Positions 7,655 to 15,606 are shown, counted from the stretch's first letter. The stretch is 64,000 nt of DNA from an uncultured Eubacterium sp. (GCA_934561395.1 CAKTGF010000001.1:1-64000), one strand, 5' to 3'. The notes: generated by a model not told the origin, from the letters alone. Translations and numbers: made by a program.

Positions 7655-9163
7655 TTATTCTGTGGCATCTGTTGCGCCGTGCTTTTCAATCAGAGCCTCA
7701 AGCATTTCTGCGTGGGATTCCTTTGTAATTTCATATTTAAGTGTGGGGATAACCGCCATTGCCAAGCCAATTGCCGGCGGAATGGTAAGCAAAAACCACA
7801 TAGCGTCGGAATAAGATGAAAAATCCTTTGCAAAATTTGCGCCGCTTGCAAGAGCCTCGTTAACAAATTTTGCGTTTTTATCGGAATAACCGACTATGGA
7901 ATATACCACAGCGGACATTATTGATGCAATGCCTGCCGAAAACTTTGTAATAAAGCTTTGACCTGAGAAGAAAACGCCGTCGGGCCTGTAGCCAGTGTGG
8001 TATTCCTCATAATCTATGCAGTCGCTTATCATTATTGATTGGCAAACATTAACCGCACCAAAGCCTACGCCGGAGCCCACAAGCAAAAGTCCGTCAATAA
8101 TTACCCAATGCATTTTTGAAAGGCCGGTCGGGTCTATTAAATAAACCACAAAAAGCAGTGCAGTGGGAATTGCCGAAAGTGAGGTCCAGTTGTAAAGCTT
8201 TTTAACATCTATTTTCTTAATAAGTGACGGAATAACCGCCATTGCAACAAACTGGCCTACAAAATATCCGCCGCCCACTATTGCAACAATCAACAATTTT
8301 CTTGGATTTGTAAAGGCTGTTGTTAAATCGCCGTCGCAATAATAGAAAGTGAACAGAGTCATAACAACAGTCATCATAAGCTGTAATGGCGAACGAAGAA
8401 GGCCGCTGATTAACAGGCGTCTGAAGGGCTTACAGGTCCACATCAGCTTAAAGTTATCCTTAAGGCTCTTCTTTTCCTCTGAAACAGGCACCCTTTCCCT
8501 GGTGCCAAGGCCTGCACATTCAAACAGCAGCGAAGCCACAACCGCCATTATAATTGCCACCACAATAAAGCCCTTTTGTGCGTTTTGGGTTAAGCCCATG
8601 GCCTGGTTTGTTGCCTGGGATACTGCTATAATCGACACAACAACCACTGCCGCACCGATTGATGCAATAATTCTTGAAAGTGAAATAAGGCTTGCTCTGT
8701 CCTTTTCGCTTTCGCTCATACGGCTGATTATTCCCCACAGCGGAACATCCCCTGCGGTGTAACTCATACCCCAAAGCACATAGGACACTGCCGCCCAGCC
8801 TACTATCAAAACCATGGCAACGCTGTTGCCGTCCCTTTTAGCGTCTGCATAGCTGCCGTTTAAAAATGTAAGGCAGGTAATAAGGCAAATAATCGGCGGA
8901 GAAAAAATAAGATAAGGCCTGCACTTTCCCCACTTGGTATTTGTTCTGTCAACTATCGAGCCCATCATCGGGTCGTTAATAGCGTCCCACACTCTTGCAA
9001 CGGCAAAAATAATGCCAAGGGCAAGGGCGTCAAGGCAAATAACGCTTTGAAAATAAAAATAAAGCCCCGTTGCAATAATATTGTAAATCATATTTTGACC
9101 GAACATACCGACCAAAAACAGGTTGCGTTCTTTGGGAGTGTAGGTAATTGATTTATTATCCAT
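7655..9163 (-). CDS. GPH-family (MFS_2) sugar:cation symporter
   Basis: About 502 residues with 12 predicted membrane helices. The family mark is an early 'ARVWDAINDPMMGSIVDRT' block (helix 2-3 loop) and the later 'SDCIDYEEYHTGYRPDG' segment, both typical of glycoside-pentoside-hexuronide:cation symporters such as MelB/UidB/XynP. It probably imports a glycoside. The ATG at 9163 has SD GGTGA with a 5-nt gap; an upstream in-frame ATG at 9175 has a poor SD distance. It stands alone, with no glycosidase gene beside it; the alpha-mannosidase at 23253 is a possible functional partner only by speculation. Confidence 0.85.
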   Translation of the reverse strand: MDNKSITYTPKERNLFLVGMFGQNMIYNIIATGLYFYFQSVICLDALALGIIFAVARVWDAINDPMMGSIVDRTNTKWGKCRPYLIFSPPIICLITCLTFLNGSYADAKRDGNSVAMVLIVGWAAVSYVLWGMSYTAGDVPLWGIISRMSESEKDRASLISLSRIIASIGAAVVVVSIIAVSQATNQAMGLTQNAQKGFIVVAIIMAVVASLLFECAGLGTRERVPVSEEKKSLKDNFKLMWTCKPFRRLLISGLLRSPLQLMMTVVMTLFTFYYCDGDLTTAFTNPRKLLIVAIVGGGYFVGQFVAMAVIPSLIKKIDVKKLYNWTSLSAIPTALLFVVYLIDPTGLSKMHWVIIDGLLLVGSGVGFGAVNVCQSIMISDCIDYEEYHTGYRPDGVFFSGQSFITKFSAGIASIMSAVVYSIVGYSDKNAKFVNEALASGANFAKDFSSYSDAMWFLLTIPPAIGLAMAVIPTLKYEITKESHAEMLEALIEKHGATDATE

Positions 9164-9336
9164 ATTAATCACCATAGCCTTTCAGGCAACAATAATTTGT
9201 TAAAAATGCGATTATAATACGCCCTATGAGCTGCCTCTTTATCACATTCGCACATTTTTTAAGCACATTACGCACTAATTATAGTACATTTTGCCAACAA
9301 TTGCAATAACATTACCGTGTTTTTCAGTGAATTTTG

Positions 9337-9365
9337 TTGAATACATATTTAATCAAGTGTATAAT
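9337..9365 (+). promoter_or_regulatory. promoter of the SGNH hydrolase gene
   Basis: TTGAAT (9337-9342), 17-bp spacer, TATAAT (9360-9365). Confidence 0.7.
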
Positions 9366-9396
9366 TACATTATATTAAAAGCAACGGAGCGCTATT

Positions 9397-10032
9397 ATGA
9401 TAACAATTAACAATGACAGCCGCATTTTATTTTTCGGCGACAGTATAACCGATATTAAGTTTAACAGAAAATTTAACCGCAAGCTAAAGGGCAAAAATAT
9501 TTATGCCCTGAATTTGGGGAACAAAATAAAACGCCTTTACCCAAACGCAAAGGTGTTTTACAGGGGCGTTGCCAGCAATAGGGTTTATCATCTTTATGAC
9601 AGGCTCACTAAGGACTGCATAGATTTAAAGCCCAATGTAATTATTATGCTGATAGGGGTTAACGACGCCTGGGAGCATTATGTTCCCGAGGATTACCCTC
9701 CCCTGCGCCGCCCTATGAAGCCCCATTTAGACGAAATTTACCGCAGAATAAAAACCGAGCTTGACGATGTGCAAATTTTGTTTTTGATGCCCTTTATGAT
9801 TGATACCGATAAGCAAAAGCTGCCGTTTCATGCAATTCTTAACGAGTATAGGGCGGAGCTTAAAAAAACCGCACTTGAAAACGGCGCAGAAATTGTGGAT
9901 TTACAAAAGCTGTTTGACCGTGCACAAGAAAAGATAGAGCCTGCCAAACTTGCTGCCGACGGAATCCACCCAACGGATTTGGGTCATAGAATAATGGCAG
10001 ATGAAATTTGCAGGCACCTTAGCTTTGAATAA
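9397..10032 (+). CDS. SGNH/GDSL-family hydrolase
   Basis: 211 residues, one domain, cytosolic (no signal peptide). Block I ILFFGDSITD carries the nucleophile Ser (about residue 14); block III IGVNDAW carries the oxyanion Asn; block V DGIHPT carries the catalytic Asp and His. All four SGNH residues are present, so it should be active, probably on acetyl or acyl esters of carbohydrates. CGGAG precedes the ATG by 7 nt. It is divergent from the GPH symporter gene, which may hint at shared glycoside metabolism. Confidence 0.88.
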   Translation: MITINNDSRILFFGDSITDIKFNRKFNRKLKGKNIYALNLGNKIKRLYPNAKVFYRGVASNRVYHLYDRLTKDCIDLKPNVIIMLIGVNDAWEHYVPEDYPPLRRPMKPHLDEIYRRIKTELDDVQILFLMPFMIDTDKQKLPFHAILNEYRAELKKTALENGAEIVDLQKLFDRAQEKIEPAKLAADGIHPTDLGHRIMADEICRHLSFE

Positions 10033-10070
10033 GCCCAAATAGGTTTTTTAGGACTGTAATATTTTGTTTA

Positions 10071-10120
10071 ATCCCTCCGAGCACGATAGCTCGTGCCCAC
10101 CTCCCTTTACAAGGGAAGCG
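10071..10120. repeat. partial copy of a dispersed MITE-like repeat
   Basis: The segment CCCTCC - hairpin (GCACGA/TCGTGC) - CCTCCCTTTACAAGGGA matches the right half of the elements at 48244-48377 and 59276-59395. The hairpin sequence differs but its pairing is kept. No left half is visible here. Confidence 0.65.
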
Positions 10121-10241
10121 CTATGCTTATGCATTTTGTTTAATAACTATTAGTTGGTTTGGTTTCCTATTAGTGTGTGTATATTTGTTTTCACATAATC
10201 TATACTATCAGTTATAGAGCCACACTATGGGAGGCATTGTT

Positions 10242-10577
10242 ATGAAGCTTGATACAATAGGCATGAATATAAGAAAATTTCGCTTGGCCAAAAAGCTGCG
10301 CCAGGAGGATTTGGCTGAAAAAACGGGATTAACCGCAAACTATATCGGCATGGTTGAGCGTGGCGAAAAAATACCGTCACTTGAAACATTCATTAATATA
10401 TTAAATGCCTTAGGCGTATCCTCCGATATGGTGCTTACCGATGTTCTTGACACCGGCTACACGGTAAAAAATTCAATGCTTAACGATAAGCTTGAAAAGC
10501 TTACCCACGAGGATAGAAAAAGAATTTACGAGGTTATTGATACCCTTGTTAAACAATCAAAACAAATTAAACCATAA
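10242..10577 (+). CDS. XRE-family helix-turn-helix regulator
   Basis: 111 residues. The N-terminal half (about 5-65) is an HTH_3 domain: IRKFRLAKKLRQEDLAEKTG then TANYIGMVERGEKIPSLETF. The C-terminal part is short, helical and probably a dimer interface. GGGAGG at 10229-10234 is the SD; the ATG at 10227 overlaps it and is rejected. It is followed by a terminator and then the Spo0A-C-like gene. It could control that gene: a palindrome TTGTTATAACAA (10670-10681) lies in the gap. That link is inference. Confidence 0.85.
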   Translation: MKLDTIGMNIRKFRLAKKLRQEDLAEKTGLTANYIGMVERGEKIPSLETFINILNALGVSSDMVLTDVLDTGYTVKNSMLNDKLEKLTHEDRKRIYEVIDTLVKQSKQIKP

Positions 10578-10583
10578 AGCACA

Positions 10584-10613
10584 AAAGTCTGTCAATCGAC
10601 AGACTTTCTTTTT
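10584..10613 (+). terminator. terminator of the XRE gene
   Basis: A 10-bp stem AAAGTCTGTC/GACAGACTTT (10584-10593, 10598-10607) with a 4-nt loop and a CTTTTTT tail. Confidence 0.9.
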
Positions 10614-10634
10614 TATTTGAAACTTTTTTCACTA

Positions 10635-10661
10635 TTCGACATATTTTGTGGGACTTCGACA
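10635..10661 (+). promoter_or_regulatory. twin Spo0A boxes (TTCGACA) upstream of the Spo0A-C-like gene
   Basis: TTCGACA occurs at 10635-10641 and 10655-10661, same strand, 20 bp apart. This is the exact complement of the 0A box TGNCGAA. They lie 70-96 bp before the start of the Spo0A-C-like gene, with a TATAAC (10674-10679) downstream. Spacing of about two helical turns fits cooperative Spo0A dimers. Confidence 0.6.
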
Positions 10662-10730
10662 TAAGCAATTTGTTATAACAACAACTGTTGGTAGTGCTAA
10701 CAAACTGATAGTTATTTTAAGGAGGTCATT

Positions 10731-10946
10731 ATGAATAGTATTATTAAACAAATAGCAATTGAAAACAACACAACAGAATATGCCGTAAAAAACGAGATGA
10801 AACTTGCAATTCGTGAGGCTATGAAAAGCACTCAACCTAAAGCGAAGGCATTTTGGTCAGAAATTTCCCCTGACGGAAAAGAACCACCGATTGAAAAGGT
10901 TATTATCGCAATTGCGGCAAAAGTTAACAACGGCAAAATTCAATAA
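10731..10946 (+). CDS. small Spo0A C-terminal-domain-like protein
   Basis: 71 residues. It resembles the DNA-binding effector half of Spo0A without a receiver: the IAIENNTTEYAVKNEMKLAI stretch aligns with the Spo0A segment 'IAKKYNTT..RVERAIRHAI', and the end (PPIEKVIIAIAAKV) with 'NSEFIALIADKL'. The usual ~40-residue N-terminal part of Spo0A-C is missing. SD AAGGAGG is ideal. The two 0A boxes upstream suggest control by Spo0A or by itself. Proteins of this kind are annotated in clostridial genomes, but their role is not known to me. It could tune sporulation genes by sharing or blocking 0A boxes. Confidence 0.6.
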   Translation: MNSIIKQIAIENNTTEYAVKNEMKLAIREAMKSTQPKAKAFWSEISPDGKEPPIEKVIIAIAAKVNNGKIQ

Positions 10947-10957
10947 GCACAACACAC

Positions 10958-10993
10958 AAAAAATCAGTGACAGAAATCTATCACTGATTTTTT
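10958..10993. terminator. bidirectional terminator between convergent genes
   Basis: A 13-bp stem AAAAAATCAGTGA / TCACTGATTTTTT (10958-10970, 10981-10993) with a 10-nt loop. A and T tracts on both sides allow use by the gene on the left and by the minus-strand gene at 11010. Confidence 0.85.
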
Positions 10994-11009
10994 ATTATCA
11001 CACATATTT

Positions 11010-11564
11010 TTAATTATTACGCTCAACAACACTGATACACTCCGAGGGAATGTATCTAACAAAGTATTCGTGGGGGCAGAAATCGTGATGAAAGATTTTT
11101 TCATGCCTGCAAAGGCGTTTGGTATCTATTGCAAGCAGCACAAAATTTAAAGGCCGCCCCATTTCGTTTTCCTTATATTCAAAATATCCGTATTTTTTTA
11201 TAAAGCTTGGGTCATCGGTTATATAGGCCTTATCCCTGCCCCTCATACCCTTTTGCAAAATATCGCTTACAAATTCGGCAGGCGCCCAATGATACATTTT
11301 TTCGGCAGGATTTTTGCAAGCCCACGGCATAATACCAAACGTGTAGGCAGGCTTTCTGATTAAATAATGTGTTAGCCTTGAGCCGAAAAAATAGGCACAA
11401 ATATAGTAGAAAGCTGCAAATGCAAAATATGCTGATTTGGGATTTTTTAAGTAAATGCGAACGGTTTCCCTTGTGTATTCGTAAATATCGCTGTTCTTTT
11501 TTCGTTCATTAAATGCGTTTTGAAAATGGTAGAGAAATTTGCCTGTTCGCTTATCATTTTTCAA
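11010..11564 (-). CDS. uncharacterised protein, possible ADP-ribosyltransferase-like fold
   Basis: 184 residues; not recognised with certainty. The N-terminal third is basic and polar with one hydrophobic stretch (about 44-62). The C-terminal part has a pattern reminiscent of small ART-fold proteins such as KptA/Tpt1 or DUF952: MYHWAPAEFVSDILQKGM (His about residue 90), AYITDD, later VLLAIDTKRL and EYFVRYIPSECI. The start is a TTG at 11564 with SD GGAGTG about 8 nt upstream. It is a single gene between a shared terminator and a small membrane-protein gene. The fold suggestion is weak and rests on motif spacing only. Confidence 0.4.
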   Translation of the reverse strand: MKNDKRTGKFLYHFQNAFNERKKNSDIYEYTRETVRIYLKNPKSAYFAFAAFYYICAYFFGSRLTHYLIRKPAYTFGIMPWACKNPAEKMYHWAPAEFVSDILQKGMRGRDKAYITDDPSFIKKYGYFEYKENEMGRPLNFVLLAIDTKRLCRHEKIFHHDFCPHEYFVRYIPSECISVVERNN

Positions 11565-11622
11565 AAATTTTCACTCCGTTTACAAATAAAATACAAAGCA
11601 CCGCTTTGAACAGAAATCCTAC

Positions 11623-12030
11623 TTAGTTTACTTTATGTAGAAAAAACAATAAATAGCTAACAACTGAAAAAATTGCCCACAAAATCAAAAATACAAGTTG
11701 AACAATGCTGTTATTTATTATTCTTTTTACCTTTTTTAATGTTCTGCTGTTTTCATAGCTTATTTCATTAATTTCTAATTTTGATTTTATATCTTTATAA
11801 TCTGCCATTCCGATTATTGAAAATATGCTTGGCACACAGCTTATAGCGCACCTGATTATCATACTTACTGAAAAATAAATCATGTTTTCAATGGTATAAT
11901 TACCATCCATGCCGTCAAAAAACACTGCCAAAAACATATAAAAGCCAAAGGAAATAATGGTAAGTATTATCAGTATAACAGAAATTATATGTAAATTTCT
12001 TTGTCTCTCAAACAATGATTGTAAATCCAT
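11623..12030 (-). CDS. small membrane protein of unknown function
   Basis: About 135 residues with three or four hydrophobic segments (about 14-36, 50-75, 105-130) separated by a charged loop (about residues 78-100). I do not recognise the family. The start is set at the ATG at 12030, which has SD GGTGATG. The first ATG of the open frame (12048) overlaps the TATAAT of the promoter at 12047-12052 and cannot be in the mRNA. Confidence 0.55.
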   Translation of the reverse strand: MDLQSLFERQRNLHIISVILIILTIISFGFYMFLAVFFDGMDGNYTIENMIYFSVSMIIRCAISCVPSIFSIIGMADYKDIKSKLEINEISYENSRTLKKVKRIINNSIVQLVFLILWAIFSVVSYLLFFLHKVN

Positions 12031-12046
12031 TATCATCACCATAAAC

Positions 12047-12076
12047 ATTATACCATATCTTATGCACTGAATTCAA
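12047..12076 (-). promoter_or_regulatory. promoter of the small membrane-protein gene
   Basis: Read leftward: TTGAAT (12071-12076), 18-bp spacer, TATAAT (12047-12052). It decides the start of the gene at 11623-12030. Confidence 0.65.
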
Positions 12077-12092
12077 CAGGCAGTAAAACAGC

Positions 12093-12127
12093 AAACACCC
12101 ACTGTAATTTAATTACAGCAGGTGTTT
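12093..12127 (-). terminator. terminator-like hairpin after the acyltransferase gene
   Basis: Two stacked stems, AAACACC/GGTGTTT and CTGTAATT/AATTACAG, form a long hairpin about 30 bases past the stop of the gene at 12156. The T tract on the minus side is weak (GCTGTTTT), so efficiency is uncertain. Confidence 0.55.
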
Positions 12128-12155
12128 TATTTTTGAAAAAAATTATAAGCTTATT

Positions 12156-13028
12156 CTATTTTATAACTTTACTGAAAAAACTTGGCTTTCTTTTTGTTTT
12201 ACCCGACTCAATAAAAAATCTGTTTTTTCTGTATTTATCGGCAAAGTTTGTTTTTATGTATTCATACCTTTCATCAACATTTGAAAGGCTGTTAATGGTT
12301 TTTTCCATATTTTCAAAGCTGTGGGTATGCCTGTCTTTTTCGTAAACATACGCATTACTTTCACAGGTTGAATACCTTGCGATTTTTTCATCGTCAAAAT
12401 CGTGAATACACGGTCTTTCCCAAAAAACCGATTTATCAATAACCTTGCAGGGCACGCCGACAGCCGTGCGGTTTGAGGGTATCACAATATTTGACACAAA
12501 TGACCTTGCGCCGATAATGCTGCCCGAACCGATTTTTGCACCCTTGCAGATAAGTGCCTCCTGCCCTATCCAAACATGGTCGCCGATATATGTGCTGAGG
12601 CTTGGGTTGGTTCTTTTCTTTGTGGCGGTGTCATAAATCAAATGTGCGTCTGAATTTCTGATAAAAATATCAAACGAAAACAGGCAATTTGCACCGATAA
12701 ACACATGGCGCTGCTCACTTAAAACAACTGTTAACAGCTTGGTTGTGGCAGTGTTTCTGCCTAAAAAGAAAACGCTTTTGTTATAAATGGTTAAGTTAAG
12801 CCTTGTTTTACTGTATTTTGCACCGCAGATATACACAATGCTGTCGTGCCCCTTTATTTTTATGTGAGAATCGCACAGCTTAACATTGCCGTCAAAAACA
12901 AGAATGTTGTTATACCCTTCCAGCAAAACGCTTGAATTTTCCCATGTTTCGGGGGCACCGATTACCTTATTTGTGCCAATATTTCCCGAAGTAACGGCAG
13001 AAAATTCATTTAAAGACCTGACTATCAT
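12156..13028 (-). CDS. hexapeptide-repeat (left-handed beta-helix) acyltransferase
   Basis: About 290 residues. Residues about 60-195 form a beta-helix; the best repeats are IGDHVWIGQEALICKGAKIG and GSIIGARSFVSN, followed by AVGVPCKVI, the usual ending of the LbH acetyltransferase core with an active-site His in 'GDHVWIG'. The C-terminal ~75 residues are charged and helical. Such enzymes O-acetylate sugars of capsule or teichoic acids. No partner genes for polysaccharide synthesis are nearby. The start is the ATG at 13028 with SD AAGGTGA; a GTG three codons earlier overlaps the SD. A terminated small-RNA candidate lies directly upstream (13073-13244) and may act as a leader. Confidence 0.78.
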   Translation of the reverse strand: MIVRSLNEFSAVTSGNIGTNKVIGAPETWENSSVLLEGYNNILVFDGNVKLCDSHIKIKGHDSIVYICGAKYSKTRLNLTIYNKSVFFLGRNTATTKLLTVVLSEQRHVFIGANCLFSFDIFIRNSDAHLIYDTATKKRTNPSLSTYIGDHVWIGQEALICKGAKIGSGSIIGARSFVSNIVIPSNRTAVGVPCKVIDKSVFWERPCIHDFDDEKIARYSTCESNAYVYEKDRHTHSFENMEKTINSLSNVDERYEYIKTNFADKYRKNRFFIESGKTKRKPSFFSKVIK

Positions 13029-13072
13029 TGCAATCACCTTCTCTTACTTTATTTTTCAGCACCGTGAAAAAT

Positions 13073-13244
13073 AAAAAATGCGTACAGCCGAAGCCATACG
13101 CACAAAAAACACATAGCTCAACTGTCGCCAAACAAAATTCTACATCACATAAAGGTGTGCAAAATCAGAGCATGCATTTTTATCAAAGGAAGATAAAAAT
13201 CGCACACCTAAAAATGTGAATAACAATATAGAATTTTGTTTGGC
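13073..13244 (-). ncRNA. candidate 172-nt structured small RNA or attenuator leader
   Basis: On the minus strand a promoter (13251-13279) predicts a start at about 13244, which is the first base of a long hairpin: 13229-13244 pairs perfectly with 13127-13142 (16 bp), then 13214-13218 with 13146-13150, 13202-13208 with 13154-13160 and 13192-13200 with 13176-13184. One large one-sided bulge (13161-13175) is the only big gap. After a 24-nt linker comes a terminator, TGCGTA/TACGCA (13097-13102, 13079-13084) with a CTTC-type loop and six T (13073-13078). There is no ORF with an SD. The acyltransferase ATG follows 45 nt later, so it could be an sRNA or a transcription-attenuating leader. I cannot match it to a known family; 6S RNA was considered and does not fit. 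Confidence 0.6.
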
Positions 13245-13250
13245 AAATTC

Positions 13251-13279
13251 ATTGTAGCATAGAGATAATTAAAATGCAA
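13251..13279 (-). promoter_or_regulatory. extended -10 promoter of the small RNA
   Basis: Read leftward: TTGCAT (13274-13279), 17-bp spacer ending TGC, TACAAT (13251-13256). The TG motif makes it an extended -10 promoter. Confidence 0.7.
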
Positions 13280-13311
13280 TAAAATTCAAAAAAGATAGGT
13301 TGTGCTCAGGC

Positions 13312-13340
13312 ACAAAAATAACACCGCCCCTTAGACGGTG
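13312..13340 (-). terminator. terminator of tcdA
   Basis: Arms CACCGCC (13322-13328) and GACGGTG (13334-13340) pair with one G.U; read leftward TTATTTTTG follows. It lies about 44 bases past the tcdA stop. Confidence 0.75.
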
Positions 13341-13383
13341 CTACTTGTTACTGTTATTAAACAACAGCAAACTGACGCATACA

Positions 13384-14136
13384 TTATTTTGTTAAATCCT
13401 TAATTACCTCTCCGGCGATGATAAGGCCTGCAACACTCGGCACAAAGGCCGTGCTGCCGGGAATATCTCTGCGCTCGGTGCATTTGTGTTTTGCACCCGG
13501 CGGGCAAATGCAATGGTTACGGCAGCTGATAGCCATATCCTCAATGGGCCGTTTAGGCTGCTCCTCCGAATAAACAACCTTCAGCTTTTTAACGCCACGC
13601 TTTTTCATTTCCCTGCGCATAACTCTTGCAAGAGGGTCAACCCTTGTTTGGTAAATATCGGCAACCCTAAAGGCGCTTGCATCAAGCTTGTTGCCTGCCC
13701 CCATTGATGAAATAATCGGCACGCCCTTTTCCCGAGCCTTCATAACAAGTTCAATTTTCGCCGTTACGGTATCAACGGCATCTACAACATAATCATATTG
13801 GTCAAAGGGAAACTCGTCTGCATTTTCAGGCAGGAAAAAGCATTTGTGAACGGTTACATCAACATCGGGGTTAATCTCCAACATTCTGTCACGCATAACC
13901 TCCGCCTTATATTGACCCACCGTTTTTCTGGTAGCAACAATTTGGCGGTTAAGGTTTGTCAGGCACACTTGGTCGTCGTCAATTAAATCAAAGTGATAAA
14001 CTCCGCTCCTTACAAGGGCCTCGCAAACATAGCCGCCCACGCCGCCGATTCCAAACACGGCAACCCTTGAGTTTTGCAGCTTGTCCATAGCCTCCTTGCC
14101 AAATAGCAATTCTGTTCTTGAAAACTGATTAAGCAT
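13384..14136 (-). CDS. TcdA/CsdL-like tRNA threonylcarbamoyladenosine dehydratase
   Basis: 250 residues, E1-like ThiF/MoeB fold. The nucleotide-binding FGIGGVGGYVCEALVRSGV (about 25-43), the adenylation Arg in DQVCLTNLNRQ, and the family end GSTAFVPSVAGLIIAGEVI are present, as are the Cys-rich segment SCRNHCICPPG and the TcdA-type N terminus FSRTELLFG. It converts t6A37 of tRNAs to the cyclic form, ATP-dependently. The ATG at 14136 has SD AGGAG. The gene follows the rhodanese/TtcA-like gene by about 120 bases, so two tRNA-modification genes sit together. Confidence 0.88.
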   Translation of the reverse strand: MLNQFSRTELLFGKEAMDKLQNSRVAVFGIGGVGGYVCEALVRSGVYHFDLIDDDQVCLTNLNRQIVATRKTVGQYKAEVMRDRMLEINPDVDVTVHKCFFLPENADEFPFDQYDYVVDAVDTVTAKIELVMKAREKGVPIISSMGAGNKLDASAFRVADIYQTRVDPLARVMRREMKKRGVKKLKVVYSEEQPKRPIEDMAISCRNHCICPPGAKHKCTERRDIPGSTAFVPSVAGLIIAGEVIKDLTK

Positions 14137-14253
14137 ATTTTCTCCTATCTGTATATCACAAAGCATATTTTTATGCCTTGCCCTAAAATTCCGCTGAAAG
14201 CCTTTTGTTTAAATTACCAGCGTCAAAGCTAACGCCCTGCGCCGTTTAAGTTT

Positions 14254-15381
14254 TTATTTATCGTTATAGCTGTCTAAAAACGAATGCTTAATCCCCCCCT
14301 GCTTGTAGCCGATAACAGTGTCAATATTAACATTTTCAACACTTCTGAAAATATTGCTTTCTACCTGGGGATTAATCTTTTTCATTTCTTTAATCATATT
14401 TTTGATTTCCTGGCGCTTTGACGCATTATCCGGGTTGCAGGAGGTGCAGGTGTCCGTAAACTTGCAGGCGCATTGAATGAAATGCAAATCGTTGTAATCA
14501 CGCCAATGCTTTACAGCATCCTCACGGATAAGATACATGGGGCGGATAAGCTCCATTCCCTCAAAGTTTGTTGAATGCAGCTTTGGCATCATGGTTTGCA
14601 CCTGACCGCCGTAAAGCATACCCATAAGTATGGTTTCAATAACATCATCATAGTGATGCCCCAGGGCAATTTTATTACAGCCCAGCTCCTTTGCCTTGTT
14701 GTAAAGGTAACCCCTTCTCATTCTCGCACAAATATAGCAGGGGGATTTATCAATATGCAAAACGCTTTCAAAAATGTTGCTTTCAAACACGGTAATGGGC
14801 ACATTAAGCATTTTAGCATTTTTCTCAATAATCTCTCTGTTAGCAGGGCTGTAGCCCGGGTCCATAACAAGATATACAACCTCAAAGGGGAACTTGTTGT
14901 GGCGCTTCAGCTCCTGAAACAGTTTTGCCATAAGCATACTGTCCTTACCGCCGGAAATGCAAACGGCGATTTTGTCGTTAGGCTCAACAAGCTGATATTC
15001 GTTAATAGCGGCAGTGAATTTGCTCCAAATAGATTTGTGGAACTTTTTGTTTATGCTGCGTTCAACATCCTTTGCCTTGTCTAAATCCGCCTTCATATTT
15101 TGTAGCATATAGCCGTAATATCCCTCTTTAAGATTTGCGGCATTATACCCCTTTTCACGCAGCTCCTCGGCAACGGTGTCGCTGATAATTCCGCTTTTGC
15201 AAACGATAATGTAAAGGGTGTCCCTGTTAAGCAAATCAAGGCTTTCGTTAAGCTTGTTTTGGGGAATGTTAACAGCCCCGTTTATGGTGCCGTATTGAAA
15301 GGCAATTTCATCCCTTATATCAATTAGCTTGTATTCAACATCTATGTTATTAAGTTCTTTAACGCTTATTTCTTCTATCAT
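14254..15381 (-). CDS. rhodanese domain fused to a TtcA/TilS-type tRNA thiolation ATPase
   Basis: 375 residues. Residues about 1-95 form a rhodanese domain with active-site Cys in YIIVCKSG. Residues about 115-340 form a PP-loop N-type ATPase: ISGGKDSMLMA (about 146-156), a zinc/Fe-S type CxxC in SPCYICARMRRG, GHHYDDVIETILM, and later Cys in CACKFTDTCTSC. The PP-loop half matches TtcA-like enzymes that make 2-thio nucleosides in tRNA; the rhodanese half would deliver persulfide sulfur. A promoter lies at 15486-15514. Family is clear, the exact modified base is not. Confidence 0.8.
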   Translation of the reverse strand: MIEEISVKELNNIDVEYKLIDIRDEIAFQYGTINGAVNIPQNKLNESLDLLNRDTLYIIVCKSGIISDTVAEELREKGYNAANLKEGYYGYMLQNMKADLDKAKDVERSINKKFHKSIWSKFTAAINEYQLVEPNDKIAVCISGGKDSMLMAKLFQELKRHNKFPFEVVYLVMDPGYSPANREIIEKNAKMLNVPITVFESNIFESVLHIDKSPCYICARMRRGYLYNKAKELGCNKIALGHHYDDVIETILMGMLYGGQVQTMMPKLHSTNFEGMELIRPMYLIREDAVKHWRDYNDLHFIQCACKFTDTCTSCNPDNASKRQEIKNMIKEMKKINPQVESNIFRSVENVNIDTVIGYKQGGIKHSFLDSYNDK

Positions 15382-15485
15382 TATATCTCAAATCCCAATT
15401 TTCAGTAATTCTTTACGCTGCGTGCTCAAACGCACGCTAAAACTAAAGGCCTTGCATATTTCAATGCCTACCTTCACAATATGCT

Positions 15486-15514
15486 ATTATATTATTATAG
15501 CCCGGCAAAGTCAA
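15486..15514 (-). promoter_or_regulatory. promoter of the rhodanese/TtcA-like gene
   Basis: Read leftward: TTGACT (15509-15514), 17-bp spacer, TATAAT (15486-15491); a second TATAAT lies at 15494-15499. Confidence 0.7.
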
Positions 15515-15517
15515 TAA

Positions 15518-15539
15518 AGGCAGGTATAAAAACCTGCCT
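15518..15539 (-). terminator. terminator hairpin after the 15607 gene
   Basis: An 8-bp stem AGGCAGGT/ACCTGCCT (15518-15525, 15532-15539) with a TTTATTG tail leftward. It directly abuts the next gene's -35 box. Confidence 0.6.
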
Positions 15540-15606
15540 CTTATCTTATTAGTATTCGGTTTTAATTTCTTTTGCGGTAAATTGAAAAAAGCCTTAACAC
15601 AAAAAA

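Noticed and set aside
13073..13244. 6S RNA
   Set aside because: 6S RNA has a large two-sided central bubble in a long helix; here the only big gap is one-sided and the outer stem is much stronger than usual.
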